From assembly GCF_000003815.2 (NCBI RefSeq), contig NC_049982.1, forward strand, positions 20,482,083 through 20,546,082: DNA of 64,000 bases. The letters are read 5' to 3'. Positions within the stretch are counted from its first letter, which is position 1. The number at the start of each line of letters is the position of its first letter. Under the pieces are notes generated by a model. The model was not told the DNA's origin and made no database searches. It saw only the letters and a list, made by a program, of their open reading frames with translations. The translations under genes and the position numbers were made by a program. Source of the DNA: Branchiostoma floridae. Its lineage: Eukaryota > Chordata > Leptocardii > Amphioxiformes > Branchiostomatidae. This document shows, one piece after another, positions 35,381-48,551 of the stretch.

Positions 35381-37424
35381 GCTACCCACACCTGCGACAT
35401 GTAGCATTCTTCTTCACTGGATACCTCCCATTCAAATTTCTCCCATTTGTACGTACTTCAATTCTTTCCTGTTGTACCTTTGTAAATATAACGTACAAAA
35501 GGCTTCCATGGCCTGCACACGAACAGTTTAGGTGAGACCCATGTCTTTATTCTGTTTGGACACATGACTATATCCCTGTATGACATCACCAGTTTGCTTG
35601 AATACATATCATTTGTACAGTATATCCCAAGAAGAAGCCAGCAGCTTAGACATTGTTGACACAGTTACTGCTCGTGGTAAGTTGCCATTTCAACTTGTAA
35701 ACAGGTTTTTTCTGTACATTTGAAAATACAGTTAACGTTACACAGAAAAAGGATCAAACAACTCCAGAGGTAACATGTTCCAAATCATAATTTCTGACAA
35801 TTCCTTTTGAATTGCTTTGCAAGTGCATTTATACCTGTCACCTTGTATATAATTTTCTGAGATACAAGCAGTCATCCATAACATTAATTTCGGATTGCTG
35901 TGTCCATTCATGGTGTCTGTATGTAACTGTGTCAGCGAAACTGTAGGATACTAACATGCAAAGATACATGTACTGCCCCATGCTCCTTTAGTAAATTTTT
36001 CCAGCACCAGGTTGTGTTTTCTGTATTTAGAGTCTTTCCTGTATGTAAGTTAATAGCTGTTACCAGTGTTAGGGATTTCTCACATGTTCTATTATCATAG
36101 CAGCATGACTGGTTCTTGGAAGTTGGAAGGAAATATCATACAGTTGCAGGATGAAAACTAAACCAACAATCTTTTTTGACATGTAGCTTGCAGAGCTACA
36201 TTTAGCAATTATGTTGTAGAAATCATGAAATTCATCACTCTATAACCTCAAAATATTGGACACTAGCTATTGGACACAGTCAATGTCAACATGCCTCTTT
36301 CATGTTTTTTGTTTGGAATATCCATTATATTTGGCGTGTACCAGTGTCAATGCCTGATTACAAACACAGGTCCCTCAAGGTCAACTGGGTACCTATGGGT
36401 CACAGTCATCAGTGTCACACTGTCACTCTTTTTTATCTTCAGCTCAGTTTTATGTGTTACTACTTTTGATAATTGTAAATGTTGAATTGCATAGATAAGA
36501 GACATTTCAGACATAACATTCTTAATTAGATTATATGTTTATATTTAACATCAGACAGGAGTTTTACTGTGTTTTCGAGGTCCACAAGATAAAAGGTACA
36601 GAATGGTGGGAATGTTATCCCCCTTTTGAGTTGTCCTGTGGCCATGAGTTGTTACCTACTTTGATGTGGGACTTCAAAGCATGGTGTTTTGAGCATGGCC
36701 AGCAGGGTGAGATATACTAAGTGGTTTAGGCATCAACAAGTCAACTTCTTGCTGCTTACTGTACTTTCGAGTATAACTCAATTTTGGTGAGTTTGTTTCC
36801 AGCTTTAAAAGCAAATGACTTTTCCAGTACCATCACGCACCTGTTTCATCTGTCGCCAACTGACTTTCAATAGTTATCAGACATTGGTCTGGGCACCTTT
36901 CTGGGCACCAGCCAGGATGGCTACATTAGCCCCATACACATCATTCCTGTAAGGCTATGGTATATTTGTTGTTGCACAAGTATCATACTGTTAAGTCAAA
37001 ACTGTCAATGAACACCACTAAGTTAGGGGACAGGTATGGTGTGATCTAGGTGGACAGGTGCTCACTATAGACAAAAAATCGGAAGAAAGGTTGTAAGGGA
37101 CCACCAAAATGTGGTCACATTTGCCAATTTATGTGGTCACTTGTAGTTATACAGGTTTGACTATATCTTGAAAGGGAGAGAAGAAAGTGAAATCAAAACA
37201 TCTAGATGTGAACGAGGTGTCTCAATTGTTCTTGCCATTTGTGTCAGACTTTGTGAGGCCTGTGGGGTCTGGGAGTTTGGAATGACTTGAACTGCTGCAA
37301 GTCGTGCCATGTCTCAAGGCAATCTCAAGACATGTCAGCAGTGCAGGAGTGTTGTGTCTGGTGCAGACATGCCTGAGGAACAGACAGGATTGTCATGCTG
37401 TGTCACACTCACACCTCCCCACAG

Positions 37425-37527
37425 TACAGGCCTGGAGTTAGTCAGCACCTGTGCCTTCCATTTACTGTCAGAACCATCAAGGTACATGTTGGGATTGATC
37501 CCAGGTGGATTCAGCCTAGGCTCTCAG
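37425..37527 (+). other. candidate exon of the rightward gene
   Basis: Acceptor cacacctccccacag is followed by a phase-0 open frame (YRPGVSQHLCLPFTVRTIK ...) ending CTCTCAG|gtaagg. An alternative donor lies after ACCATCAAG. Signals are good at both ends, but the peptide is not recognised. Confidence 0.2.
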
Positions 37528-38219
37528 GTAAGGAGCAGAATGGCAAGCTCACTAATAGTATGTACTGTACTAATGGCCTAACATTTCTGTACTAAACAGT
37601 TTATTTTACTGCTTTCTGAAAGCAAGAGAAAGACTTATTATTAGAATGACTGTCAACATAACATAATGAGTAGTAGTATTTAGGGAAGGGTGTTGTCATT
37701 AGGCACATGTACTCCTGAGGTCACCTGATAGAAATCACATACCTGGGTCCATAGTTACAAAAAAATGCAAGAAAATGGGATCCAAAGGAAACTGGTTTAC
37801 TACCAATATTCAGTACATTGTTCGCTGGTCATAACATGACCCCAAAATTATAACTAAGTGTTTTAACTTTAAGCCATGTACCCAGCTTGCACATGTAACT
37901 TTTGTCAAAATAGAATTAAGCTCTTGCCAGGTAGATTCATATATTTGTTGAAGACATTTTGTCAAACTCAAAGTTTATCACGCACAAATCCCATTCTGGA
38001 TAGAGGTGACTCAAACTAATCACCATAAATTATTAGTTTTAATCAATTAGAAAAAAACTGAAGTAACAGTGATAGCATCAGTGCATGTTTGAGTGCAGCA
38101 GAAGGCTCAGCTCAAAGTTATCCTCAGAATCTATGGTATTGTTGTTATTTCTATTTTACTCTTTCAACACAATCTTTCTGCCTGTGTGCCTTTCTGTAAC
38201 TGGTTTAGGTTGGCTGTGA

Positions 38220-38690
38220 AAGCCCTGCTTACGTCAGTGGGGTAAGCCTTGTTTACAGACCCGGCGCTGTTTGTCATGCAGTGTTCTATGGTTAGTCATG
38301 AGAACAGAGGCAGAGCAAACGTTAACGTTTGCCGAACGTGCTTGACGAGAAGGCTCAGCCAACTGGCGAAACTTGCAATTAGGTCCGCCTTGTTTACAAC
38401 CTTGATACGTGTGCCTGCAATCTTGCAAGACGTCCATTTTGTGTGTAGCGACAAGACCATTCGCCATGCTCCATTGTACTCTACAGTGATGGTGAGATAA
38501 CGCAGCACCACCAAATCGTGGCAACCGCTGTGCTCATTCCCAGCACAGCCTTGCGCTCCCAGTACTGCGCTCGTTGAGTGCAAACACGAGAGGGCCCTTG
38601 GCGGGTCAACAGGACGAGACCAGCACGACCTCGCCACGAACCGTTGGGCCCGTTTGTTGATCACTGATGTTTACTCTGTCAATTGAAAAG
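38220..38690. promoter_or_regulatory. CpG-rich block with an 18-bp palindrome; possible internal promoter
   Basis: CpG density is clearly higher than in the surrounding 10 kb, as in the promoter at 23.4-24.1 kb. It contains the perfect palindrome GCAAACGTTAACGTTTGC (38315-38332) and two long minus-strand open frames (38296-38664 and 38234-38524), which I attribute to GC content. It could be an alternative promoter of the rightward gene or a younger insertion. Confidence 0.3.
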
Positions 38691-39925
38691 TCTGTCTAGG
38701 ATGGTGCAGGCCAGTCCAACATCAGTTGTTGTGGATGGACCCATAGATGACACATTTCATTAGAACTGCAGAACCATTCCAAATGATCTGATTGAAATCT
38801 TTGAAACTGAAGGTTGCTTTACTGGGCCTGATCTTTTGAAGAAAGAGACTTTGAACGTGGCAGATTTGTAGAAGTCAGGAGTCATACATTTCCAAGGTCT
38901 CCAGTCCACACCATCAGGACTGCTTGCAACTAGCTCCCACCATGCAGACTGTAGACCAAGGTTTTGTGCTGGTGAGGTTCAAGATCACTTCAGGTGAGTC
39001 AACCAGCTTCAGGAGACAGGAGGGTTCTTGTCTGCTCTTAACATCACTTATTCACGTACAAGTACCCTTTTCACTTGTTCAGGACTTGTCATGGCAGTCC
39101 CTCTACCCTGTCTGTCATGTCCTACAATATGTTATCAATACAATGTTTTTAATACACTAATCTAAGATTGATACTGGGCATAATACATTTACAGTAAGTT
39201 TGGTTGCATATCTTTTGGTTCTGATTTAACTTTGAAAAGGACCCTTGGCAAAAGAATCAATGTTTCTCAGGTTATTTTCCAGTGGTTGTCAGTGTAGTGC
39301 ATTGCAGCTTTGGTTTGACTGAGTGTCGGAAGTGGGGATGTCTCCTTTCCAAAGGCACTGCCCTGGTGAAACTGTGCAGGACTGCACTGGACAGTCTCAC
39401 TGCCACCACGGGCAAGGTCATGACCAAGGTTACATGTGTTCCCTAGTGTTGGACTGTATAATGTCATAGCCAGACAGCTGTAATCTGTAAGGGAACATTT
39501 TATGGTCATGGTCAAGGTTTTCATGTTTTTCTTCCCTTAAAGAAGGGAATGTTTAGGTCTAATTTGCAAGTGATTTTGGAGGAAAATTCTTTGCCATTTT
39601 GTGGCTAAAGCATTTTTCACAGATAGCTTGGTTAAAAAAATTATTGTTATTTTTCCTCCAAACATCTGCTTGGAGATCAGCAAGGTGAGGGAGTGAGCCA
39701 GCTCTAGCCTATCAGACCATCTGTCCTGCGCCCCTACCCTGTTATCCTTGTTGGATTGGGGCAGGAAAGTGTGAAATGGAGAATTCATCAGGGCCCAGTT
39801 GGTAGGCCAGGTTATCTGTCACACTTGATAGGTGGATCTACTCCCACTGCTGGAGCCTGGCAGTAATAATGAAAGTCAGTGATGCTCAGGTGTAGCTTTA
39901 AACAATGTATGGGTAATCAGTGGCA

Positions 39926-39946
39926 GGGCGGGAGGGGAGGGAGGGG
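39926..39946 (+). other. G-quadruplex-forming motif
   Basis: Five G-runs of 3-4 separated by single bases (GGGCGGGAGGGG then AGGGAGGGG) satisfy the G3+N1-7 rule. It is isolated in AT-rich sequence. Confidence 0.7.
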
Positions 39947-41689
39947 TTTTGTCACTCAACAGTAGCATTGAGTAGGAGTGAATAAAAGTAACTTTTTCAG
40001 AAAAATCAAGATGGGGCTAAATGATAAGAATCCATCATAGCTTTTCAAGAGCTTGCAAGATTTTGTTGTATGACTCTGAAACTGCACAATGCAATCCTGT
40101 TTTTTAATAATTTTTATGATGATAAATGCAGCACATTATAATATGGTCCTATTTTAAGGAAACCACATACATACACAGGGCAGCCATTCATTATTAAAGT
40201 GTACTGACATTTTCAGATAACAAATATGTTTATGAGCCTATAGATCATATGTGGACCATGAGAAGTCCAACATGCTACAAGGCGCCTTGACTGCATGGAA
40301 GTACAACATTTATACAAGGACGTGATATAATCACTACATGTATAACCATAGATCTAGGCACTGGGACACATTAATCAGCTCACCTGCTGAGTAAAGGCCC
40401 CCATGGGTTACCGTAACAATCCTGTCTTTATTGGGGTCAAACAAAAGTCATGATAATGAGAGGGGAACAAACATTAAGTAATCAATTGAAAACCGTGATT
40501 GACATTCACTTTGATTTTGGTGTAATGAAAGGAAGTTAACCCACACGTCTGTTGCAAACTGTTACATGATAAAAGACGTTCAATCAGTAGTTTGATACAT
40601 GTAGATGAATAAAATCTTGATTATATCAAAGGCATTCTGAATTTGAACAAATATTAAAAGCTGTGCCTCATTTTTTTGCTTATTAGCTAAAAATGTGGAC
40701 CTTTGAAGCTGCTAATGACTTTAGGCTGGCTTTAGTTAACTCTATTTTGTAAATCCATGTTTATTTGTTATGTACATGTACATGTCACATGCAGAGACTG
40801 CGTATTTTGTGTTAGGGCAGTTTTGTGTTGTCATACATAATACTGTACATAGAAAAAAGCATTTTCAGATTAATTGAAATGCAAATTAGATCCGACATGC
40901 CGCCCACTAAGTGAATTTGTGACTCCCATCTCCCACCTGAGGTACCAGGTATGAATTGGTAACGGAAAGAAGCAGGATAACTTGAGCCCCACTTCCATTC
41001 TAAGCTCTCCTCTCTACCATTTATCATGGTTACAGCTATATTAAGCTATGCATGTAATGTTACTATGATAAAGTGTACAGGTAGAGCTAGACAAAGCCGC
41101 AGAAATCCCATCTTACCTTCCTCTTTTGTAACCATATTGATTTTTCAGTCTATCTTACTCCTGGTAAAATGGAGTTCATTCATCTTCCTAAACTGAGATG
41201 AACCAATTTCTAACCATTCAGTTACAACAGTGTTGCTACCTTCCACCAGGTGCACGTAGGGCTGGAGTAAGGGTTTCATATGGTTGGTGGTGTTTGTTGG
41301 GAACTAGTGAAACAGTTAAAACAGATGAAAATGTGTACTTCTTGCCGACTTCTTGCAACCAGAGCCACACAAAAATTCATTTCTTATTCAGATACTGGGG
41401 ACTAGAAATGGTATCAGTACAGCCTGGTTGATATAAATGGATGACTTGTTTACCACAAAGTCTACGATGATTGTCAATTGCACTAATTATTGTGCTTATT
41501 TTACAATGACATTGCGTATGGGTATTGCTTCATTATTGCATGCCTGCCAGACATGGCAGTTATAGAAGTTCATGATTTGTTATTACGAGGGTGCCCTTGA
41601 TTAAACTTCGGTAAAGTCATCACGTCGTAAATTGAATTGATGCAAAAGTGTTTTGACAAATGATTATTACATAATTAATTTGCTGTGCA

Positions 41690-42140
41690 CAGAGCTCATC
41701 AGAAAGGAGTTTGTTACAAATGAATTATCCTTTAATAAATGTTATGGTGGAAAAGCTCATCAGAAATTGCTTTATTAAAAAAGAATTACCCTGTAATAGA
41801 TGTAACTACAGAAAGCTCATCAAAAATTGGTTTGTGATGAATGATGATAATACTATTTGTAATATATGTATATGTAATAGATGCAACTACAAAAACAATT
41901 ACACCCCAACCTCATCACGATGTGTTTTGGTACAATGAAATTACCCTTTGATAAATGTAATGGAAGAAAAGCTCATCAAAAAGTAGTTTGTTAGTTACAA
42001 AATAATTACTCTGTAATCAGTGTAACCTGCAAGTAGAAAATCTCATCGGAAAATAGTTTGACACAAAAGTATTACATACTAGTAATAATAAAAATTAATG
42101 CAACTTTGGAAAATCTCATATGAAAAAGTGTTTTCTTTCA
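41690..42140. repeat. diverged tandem repeat, unit about 60-78 bp
   Basis: AAAGCTCATCAGAAA-like motifs followed by GTTTGTTACAAATGAATTAC recur near 41692, 41751, 41811, 41968, 42037 and 42109. Copies are AT-rich and much diverged, with one stretch (about 41840-41960) altered or inserted. Confidence 0.6.
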
Positions 42141-44079
42141 TAATCAGTGCCTTTAGATGATGACTATAATTATGTTTGATGATGTTTGCTTGCAAATGTA
42201 TATATACACAGGTACATGTATGAACATTATTTATGAATTCAAGGAAATGTAATTGTAATTATCAAAATATTGTAACACTGCAGTATACATGTAGCATCTA
42301 TGAAGCAACAGAATGTTTCACTGGGTAGTTTGTTAACTATTATAATAGTAAACTTAATGTATAGCAAATCAATTTTTGAAGAGCTTGAGTTTGGAACTTG
42401 TGACATTAATTGAAAATTTATACATGTGAAATTAGTTGTACTGGACACTTACAATCTTTGGTTTTCGACACTGCAAAAGTTGATTAATCGATAGCGGAAT
42501 TACCCTTTATCAAGCCGGATGGAGTTTATTGATTATGGCGCCAAACACTACCGGTGTTCATAAAAGAACTCTGTGTACTCAATAAGAGAAGATGTTTACT
42601 TAGTCTGATATCTAAGTGTCTTTTCTGGCTGGTGGCCAAAACAAGCTCATCTCAAGCTTTTAGCTGTACATTGACTGGGATCAGTGCACGTTTATTGGAT
42701 ACCTACTTATTGCAAATATTGCAAAGTAATACAAAAGTACCTTGTTACACCACTGCATTGTATATCTTCACAAACTTTTCAATAGATACAACTGCTATAT
42801 AATGAGCTGTGTATCTACTTTTGAATAGGACAGCTGGTTCCTGTAGTTAAGTGTTTCTGTAGCACTGACGACCTTGAACTGCAGCCAACTTAAACTTAAT
42901 CTACAATGTAGCTTCCAAATAGCATCAACACATGTCAGCCTCCCACCACTCATGTTACAGATAACAGACATCCTGCTGGAACAGACTGGGAGATAAAGTT
43001 TAAACACTGCAGACAATACCATGGACTTCTTGTGCTCCTAGACTTAATTTGGAATCTATCAACTGTATCTGCAAAGTTGCAAAAGAACTAGTGGTAGAAT
43101 AAACTGTTTTTGGCAAAGTCATATGTATGTTTAAAGGATACATCAACCCAGGTAAGTGCAACCTGCATGCCATCAACATGGTAGGAAACAAACTTTTATT
43201 CTGTATAATGAAAGTTAATAGCAATGTCATGATCATGATCAGGGCTTATTGCAAAATGGTTATTGCAATTTGTTTGATATCTCTCATTCTCTGTTATTGT
43301 TTATTCAAATTGCTCGTTTGTAATCATAGGATTAAATTATTGGTTTCTCATCAACCAATGTATCAATTAAGCTGTCGGTAAATGTAAATCAATCAATCAG
43401 TTAATTAATTTTTACTAATTAATCATTATGAAACTGTCAACAGATGCTAGCTCTTCTCCATTGAGTCATTCTTTCATCTGTCCATCATTAATCACCCTCC
43501 TACCCTGCTGTTCTGGTATTCCTATCAGGAGCTATTAATAAAACATACAGCAGTCTGGAAGGGCTTTCAAGTGGATAGGCTAAGAATGATACTGTAGAAT
43601 TCAATCTTTGTCTTTTTATATATTTTTTTCTGTCAGACAAGACAGACCAAATATTATGAAGCTGTATCAGTTATAAGATTACATGTGTAAGAGATCAGTC
43701 ATACAAAAGACTCTTATGTCATGATATTTATGTTAATATTAACTTAATCATTCGAACATCAAAAGAGCTAACCATATTAGTTCAAAGGAAACAGCTGTGT
43801 ATGAGGATCATAAGAACTTAAAGACTGACAGTTTTACCACAAGCCCTTTCTCTCGTGATAGGTGCTACCATAACCCTTTCTGTCTCAAAGGCTTCAGAGG
43901 TCTTTGGGTCAACTTCAACTAGCCTGGGGAAAATGGCCCTGTTGGGACTTTACAATCTGAGTATGCTGTGGTTCAAATGTAGCTAAGGTTTGATGCAGAA
44001 GTACATGTGCCACCTAAAGAGAGGACTTAAAGTTCATGGAAATAGGGAATCTTAACTTGGCTTCAAGTCAGCACCTTGT

Positions 44080-44160
44080 TAGCCTGGATACCAGACCCCA
44101 GATCCATCTCAAAAACATGATAGATATTTTTGAGATCGGGCTGGGGTCTGGTATCCAGAC
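44080..44160. mobile_element. 81-bp foldback element with 11-bp flanking duplication
   Basis: The arms CTGGATACCAGACCCCAG and CTGGGGTCTGGTATCCAG are inverse complements; the inner arms TCTCAAAAA and TTTTTGAGA pair as well, leaving a small loop. CAGCACCTTGT flanks both sides (44069-44079 and 44161-44171), a likely target duplication. Confidence 0.8.
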
Positions 44161-45421
44161 CAGCACCTTGTGGGATTAAAACAGCAAGACATATATTGAT
44201 TATCCAACATTTCACAGATTCCTCACATATATTCTTGAGACCTAATCAGGGAAGATCATGATTGCTTGAGATGAGACAAAATCCTGTCCTATCAGCCAGA
44301 TGCTATATTAAGCTATGGTGATTGGGTAGTAGTCTTTGGTTTAAACTTAAAACTTAAAGCAAATCAAACCAATACGGTTGTGTCTTGGACAGATGGACAG
44401 GCACACTGGGGACTGTAAGTCTTCAGATACTGTGCCCCAACACACTACACAGGCAAGTGGCTGTCAAGTTTTCTGCCGTTTAGTCTGTCTGCTAAGGTGC
44501 TTACAGGTTTCATCTCTAGCGGTTTGTGCTGAGTGCTTATTTTCTTGTTCCATGGAGAATGTGTAGCACGTCATGTCATTGTTAGCCTGACAAGCACAGT
44601 TCGTGTGGTCAGCACTAGTCAGGATATTTAAACAGATGAGGAATTTCCTGGCTGTCCTCAAACATCCTCCTTATAAAACAGTGGAACAGCAGTTCTTACA
44701 ACATGACCTCTGACTGTTCCTAATCTTTACATGTGGCAGTAGGCTCCACTGCTCTCCCCACAGTGGGACTTCTGGGTACAGAGGGATGCGTTGGTCGGGA
44801 ACCTGACCAAGCCAACAAGGGTATCTGCACATGTAAGATCCTATTGGGAGTTGATGTTAGATGGGCTTCAAACAAGTCAGGAAATATCATATCAGTGATG
44901 TATAGACAGCCAAGACAGATGAATGTACTTATGTGTAATACATGTATGTGTCTGCTCAGCTTGATGACTGTTTGTACCAGTTGACCAGTCCTAGTCTAGT
45001 GACTCCGAGTCTACCACAGTGACTGCTAGACAAGCTATGTTGGGCCCAAATGACTAAGCTATTGCCTATGTGTTGTCCATATGTTCTTCACATTAGTGGC
45101 CATTCTAAAGCTGCATGTAATGGCTATGTATGGTCCTGGTATTTCTCACATTAATGGCTGTTCCTACTCCTAGGCTAATGACTTTGTGTGGTCTTTACCT
45201 ACCATCTGTCCTGTCAGGGGTCAGCACTGAAAACTACCCCAGGCTATTATTTGGAGTTCCACATGATCTCCATGACAACAGACTTCCAGCTGACCAATGG
45301 ACTCTAACATGGGTCAGGACCTGTCCTGCTGGGAGGGTCAGGTATAGTTTCACATCCTCCCTTGCTTGGTAGTCCTCTGTAGCTCCTGCCTCCTGCTTCT
45401 GTCCTATTTCTTCCCTCGCAG

Positions 45422-45460
45422 CCAAGCTTGCCTATCCCCTCCAAGTCAGCACAGACCAAG
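45422..45460 (+). other. candidate 39-bp microexon of the rightward gene
   Basis: A long pyrimidine tract ending cttccctcgcag precedes 13 codons (PSLPIPSKSAQTK) and a consensus donor AAG|gtaagc. Length is divisible by three. The splice signals are among the best in the 40-kb non-coding region. Confidence 0.35.
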
Positions 45461-46770
45461 GTAAGCAAAGGGTGTGTTTAGCAAATAACAGTATAATTAT
45501 AGATAGCTGTTATCAATATCATCCAAACATTATTGTGTGAAAGCAAATATGCAGTAGTCTTATTTTTTGATGAGGGATTGCTACTACAATGGCTTGTTTT
45601 TCTTAAAGGTATCTGGAAGTAGTTTCCATTCATTTTCAGTCAAATATATTATGGGTTGGTTGTGAGATTCCTCGATAAATTGGGCCACATGTAGCTCTTT
45701 GTGTTGTTGTTTTTTGTTCATTATGAATGTAAACATTATCTTTTTCCTGTTCTGATTTCTCGTCTGCCTGTATTGTAGCTATTTTTGCTGCCATTTGCTG
45801 ATAGTTGTAAGACAAAAGTAGAAGCACTTAAGAGCCCTGTTCCATCAAATTTTCTCTGCCGGAATTAACCATTTAACCTGGAATATAAGGCTCTACCCCC
45901 ACCCATTTCTTCTATACTCACATGTACAAGTGGGCTTTCCTCAGTAAGTAAGTGGGCTTTACTTTATCTCACAAACAAAGCTGTCTCCATACTGGCTGCT
46001 AGGCTAGCTTTGATATCTGATAGTGGTGGTCCTGGTATTTGGTATAGGTTGGAGTGGATGTGCTCCCAGGGGGATGCAACTTCAGGATTGTATTTAAATC
46101 TGGCCGGTAAAACACTTTGAAATGCATCAGTCTGTAGTTGGGTATGATTTAGCATTGTGAGGCTGTGAGTTGACAGGGCCACACTGGTCAGGAAAGACAT
46201 GAAGCCTACCAGCAGTGCTAAATCACCAGTCCTAGGGTAGCTGGGTATGTGGCCTTGGCCCTTTGGCCTCTTGACTAACTATGAAATATGGCATCAGTGT
46301 TCTTATAGAGGCTTTTCAACAAAGAACCATACAAAACAAGAATGACTTTGTTGGCCCACCTCCAATACATGGCATGTCCTACTGTTTCAGGGACCAGGAA
46401 AAATATGACATCATGATCAGAAAATGCTGGATGTGTACGTGTACATGTACCTGTATCTCAGATATATTTGTGAGTTAAACATTCTACTGTTGACATGAAA
46501 GTATATTACAGCATTCTTATCACAACCAGAGATAGAGTAGCATCACGTTATGTAATGATAGGATGGGCTTAACTCTATCCAGATTCCCTTCCTTTACAGG
46601 TTTGGACACTTAAAATTTTTGATGATACTGTAATTTCATGTATTTTTGGATAAGAAATAAAGAATAAAATTTCACGGAAAAAAAAGAAAAGAGGCTTCCC
46701 CTTGTTTATAGTTTGCTGTTGATACTATTTGATTAGTAGTAATACATTGGACACTCATGTCTGAAATGTT

Positions 46771-47256
46771 ATGAAGCCATTATTGAGCACTGGATGTGTC
46801 TTATCTCTCCACAGGTTTCCTCCCAGGTTTCCCTTCTTCTTGTTCCTCATGTCTGTACGTTCTTGTCCTTTTAGTCATGCTACTATTGTACGGAACATCC
46901 TTTATTATACAGAAGAAAATCACATATTTTTGACAAAATTGTTTGTCAATTCAGATGAGCTAAGAAGACAAATTTTATACTTAGTTGTTGACCTGGTCTT
47001 TGAGCATTACATGTTTATGATTCTGAAACATTCTTGGCAAGGACTGGTTTTCCTTGTACCATGTATAAAGTACATGAGGGAGTCTGTACTCGAGCTATTT
47101 GCAACCATCTGGTCATGCAGTCTGTCCCCTTATAGTCAAAACAACAACACAGAATCTGATGTAAATATTTGGATTGTCAGCTATGTGGAGTGGGGGTTGT
47201 CAGCTTTGTGGGGTGAGGGTGGGAGGTGGGCATGTGAGGGATGTCTGTCAGTATGA
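46771..47256 (+). other. 161-codon open frame, probably chance
   Basis: The longest frame in the 24-64 kb region. Composition is hydrophobic and AT-driven, with no splice context, no recognisable family and a stop shortly before the transposon at 47404. I do not call it a gene. Confidence 0.3.
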
Positions 47257-47689
47257 TAGTCAGCTCAGCACATGGTATGTGGAATACATCACAACACACC
47301 TGTGAATCTTTGAGGTGTGGTCTGGGATGTTTTCAAGTCTTGTCTGATCTGATGTCATCACATCCTTTTAAACACGATTGCATTGTTAGTACATGTGTAC
47401 TAAGACCCTGTTCACATGAAAAAATTGCAAGTGAGTTAAACAAGGAATCCGATTGAAATTTTCTATCGGATTAAAAAAAATGTGTTCACATGAGTTTTAT
47501 ACAATCGGATTAAACTCAAACTTGCGACCGCGACCACACAATCGGATTAAACTCTTTACCGCGGCACGCGTCGTGTTTCCCAGAGGCGGCGGCAGGAAAT
47601 TTCGTCTGGGGGGGCGAACTTTTACTGACAGAATTTTTCGGCACACGCTTACGTAGCGCCGGAGGCGCGACCACCCTAGGGGGGTCCGG

Positions 47690-48450
47690 GGGCATGCTCC
47701 CCCGGGAAAATTTGAAATCTAGACCCTCTAAAACGGCATTTCATGCGTTTTGACGGGCAAATTTTGCTGCCAGACTAAGCTAAGTTTGATGGCAATTCTG
47801 TTAGAAAGACACATGGTTTTAGCGAGGGCGATGCCCACAAAATATTTTCACGATTTCGAGTGCCGAAGGTGCGAGCTGTTGCAAGGTTGGTCTTTGGAAA
47901 TTTCGAAATCTGCACCCTCTGAAACGACATTTTCTGTATTTTGAGGGACAAGTTTTGCTTCCAGACTATGCTAAATCTTATGCCATTTTTGTCAAAGAAA
48001 AAGATGTTTGAGGGCGATGACCTAAGCTACCACGCACAGATTTTCACCATGTCGTTGTGAGCGCCGGAGGCTAAAGTCATCGCTAGGGAGGTCCGGAGAA
48101 AATTTTAAAATCTTGACCGTCTGAAACGTCATTTCCTGAATTTCAGTGGCACATTCTGCTTGTAAACTAAGCTAAGTACGATAGTACAATTTCTATTGGT
48201 TTAAAAGATTTTTCAGAGCAACGCTCCCGCAACATATTGTCCTGCGTCGAAGACGCAGTCGTCACAAGGGAGGTCTGGCGAAATTTTGAAATCGGGACTC
48301 TCTGAAACGCCAATTTTCTTGCATTTTCAGGGGTAAACTATGCTGTTAGACTAGCTTGATTTTATGAAATTTCCATCATCAAAAAAATACACAAGGTTTC
48401 AGCTTGATTTTTTGGGGGGGCGACGCCCCCCCCAACATATTTTCCGGGGG
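47690..48450. repeat. about 190-bp tandem units inside the transposon
   Basis: The motif GAAATTTTGAAATCT..ACCCTCTGAAACG recurs at about 47708, 47897, 48091 and 48279, spaced 188-194 bp. Each unit also has a CAGACTAAGCTAAGT-like part and a GGGCGA(C/T)G..CACCATATT-like part. Copies are 60-75% alike by eye. The array runs into the gap. Confidence 0.75.
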
Positions 48451-48451
48451 G

Positions 48452-48551
48452 NNNNNNNNNNNNNNNNNNNNNNNNNNNNNNNNNNNNNNNNNNNNNNNNN
48501 NNNNNNNNNNNNNNNNNNNNNNNNNNNNNNNNNNNNNNNNNNNNNNNNNNN
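48452..48551. other. assembly gap (100 N)
   Basis: Exactly 100 N, the usual placeholder for unknown length. Both flanks are C/G homopolymer-rich (CGCCCCCCCC and CCGGGGGG), which would explain failed sequencing. Proteins of X spanning it are artefacts. Confidence 0.99.

Noticed and set aside
38234-38664. Minus-strand frames of 96 and 122 codons
   Set aside because: Overlapping frames in a GC-rich block with no homology recognised; explained by composition.
46771-47256. 161-codon plus-strand frame as a gene
   Set aside because: AT-driven hydrophobic composition, no splice context, no recognisable domain; plausible by chance in 64 kb times six frames.
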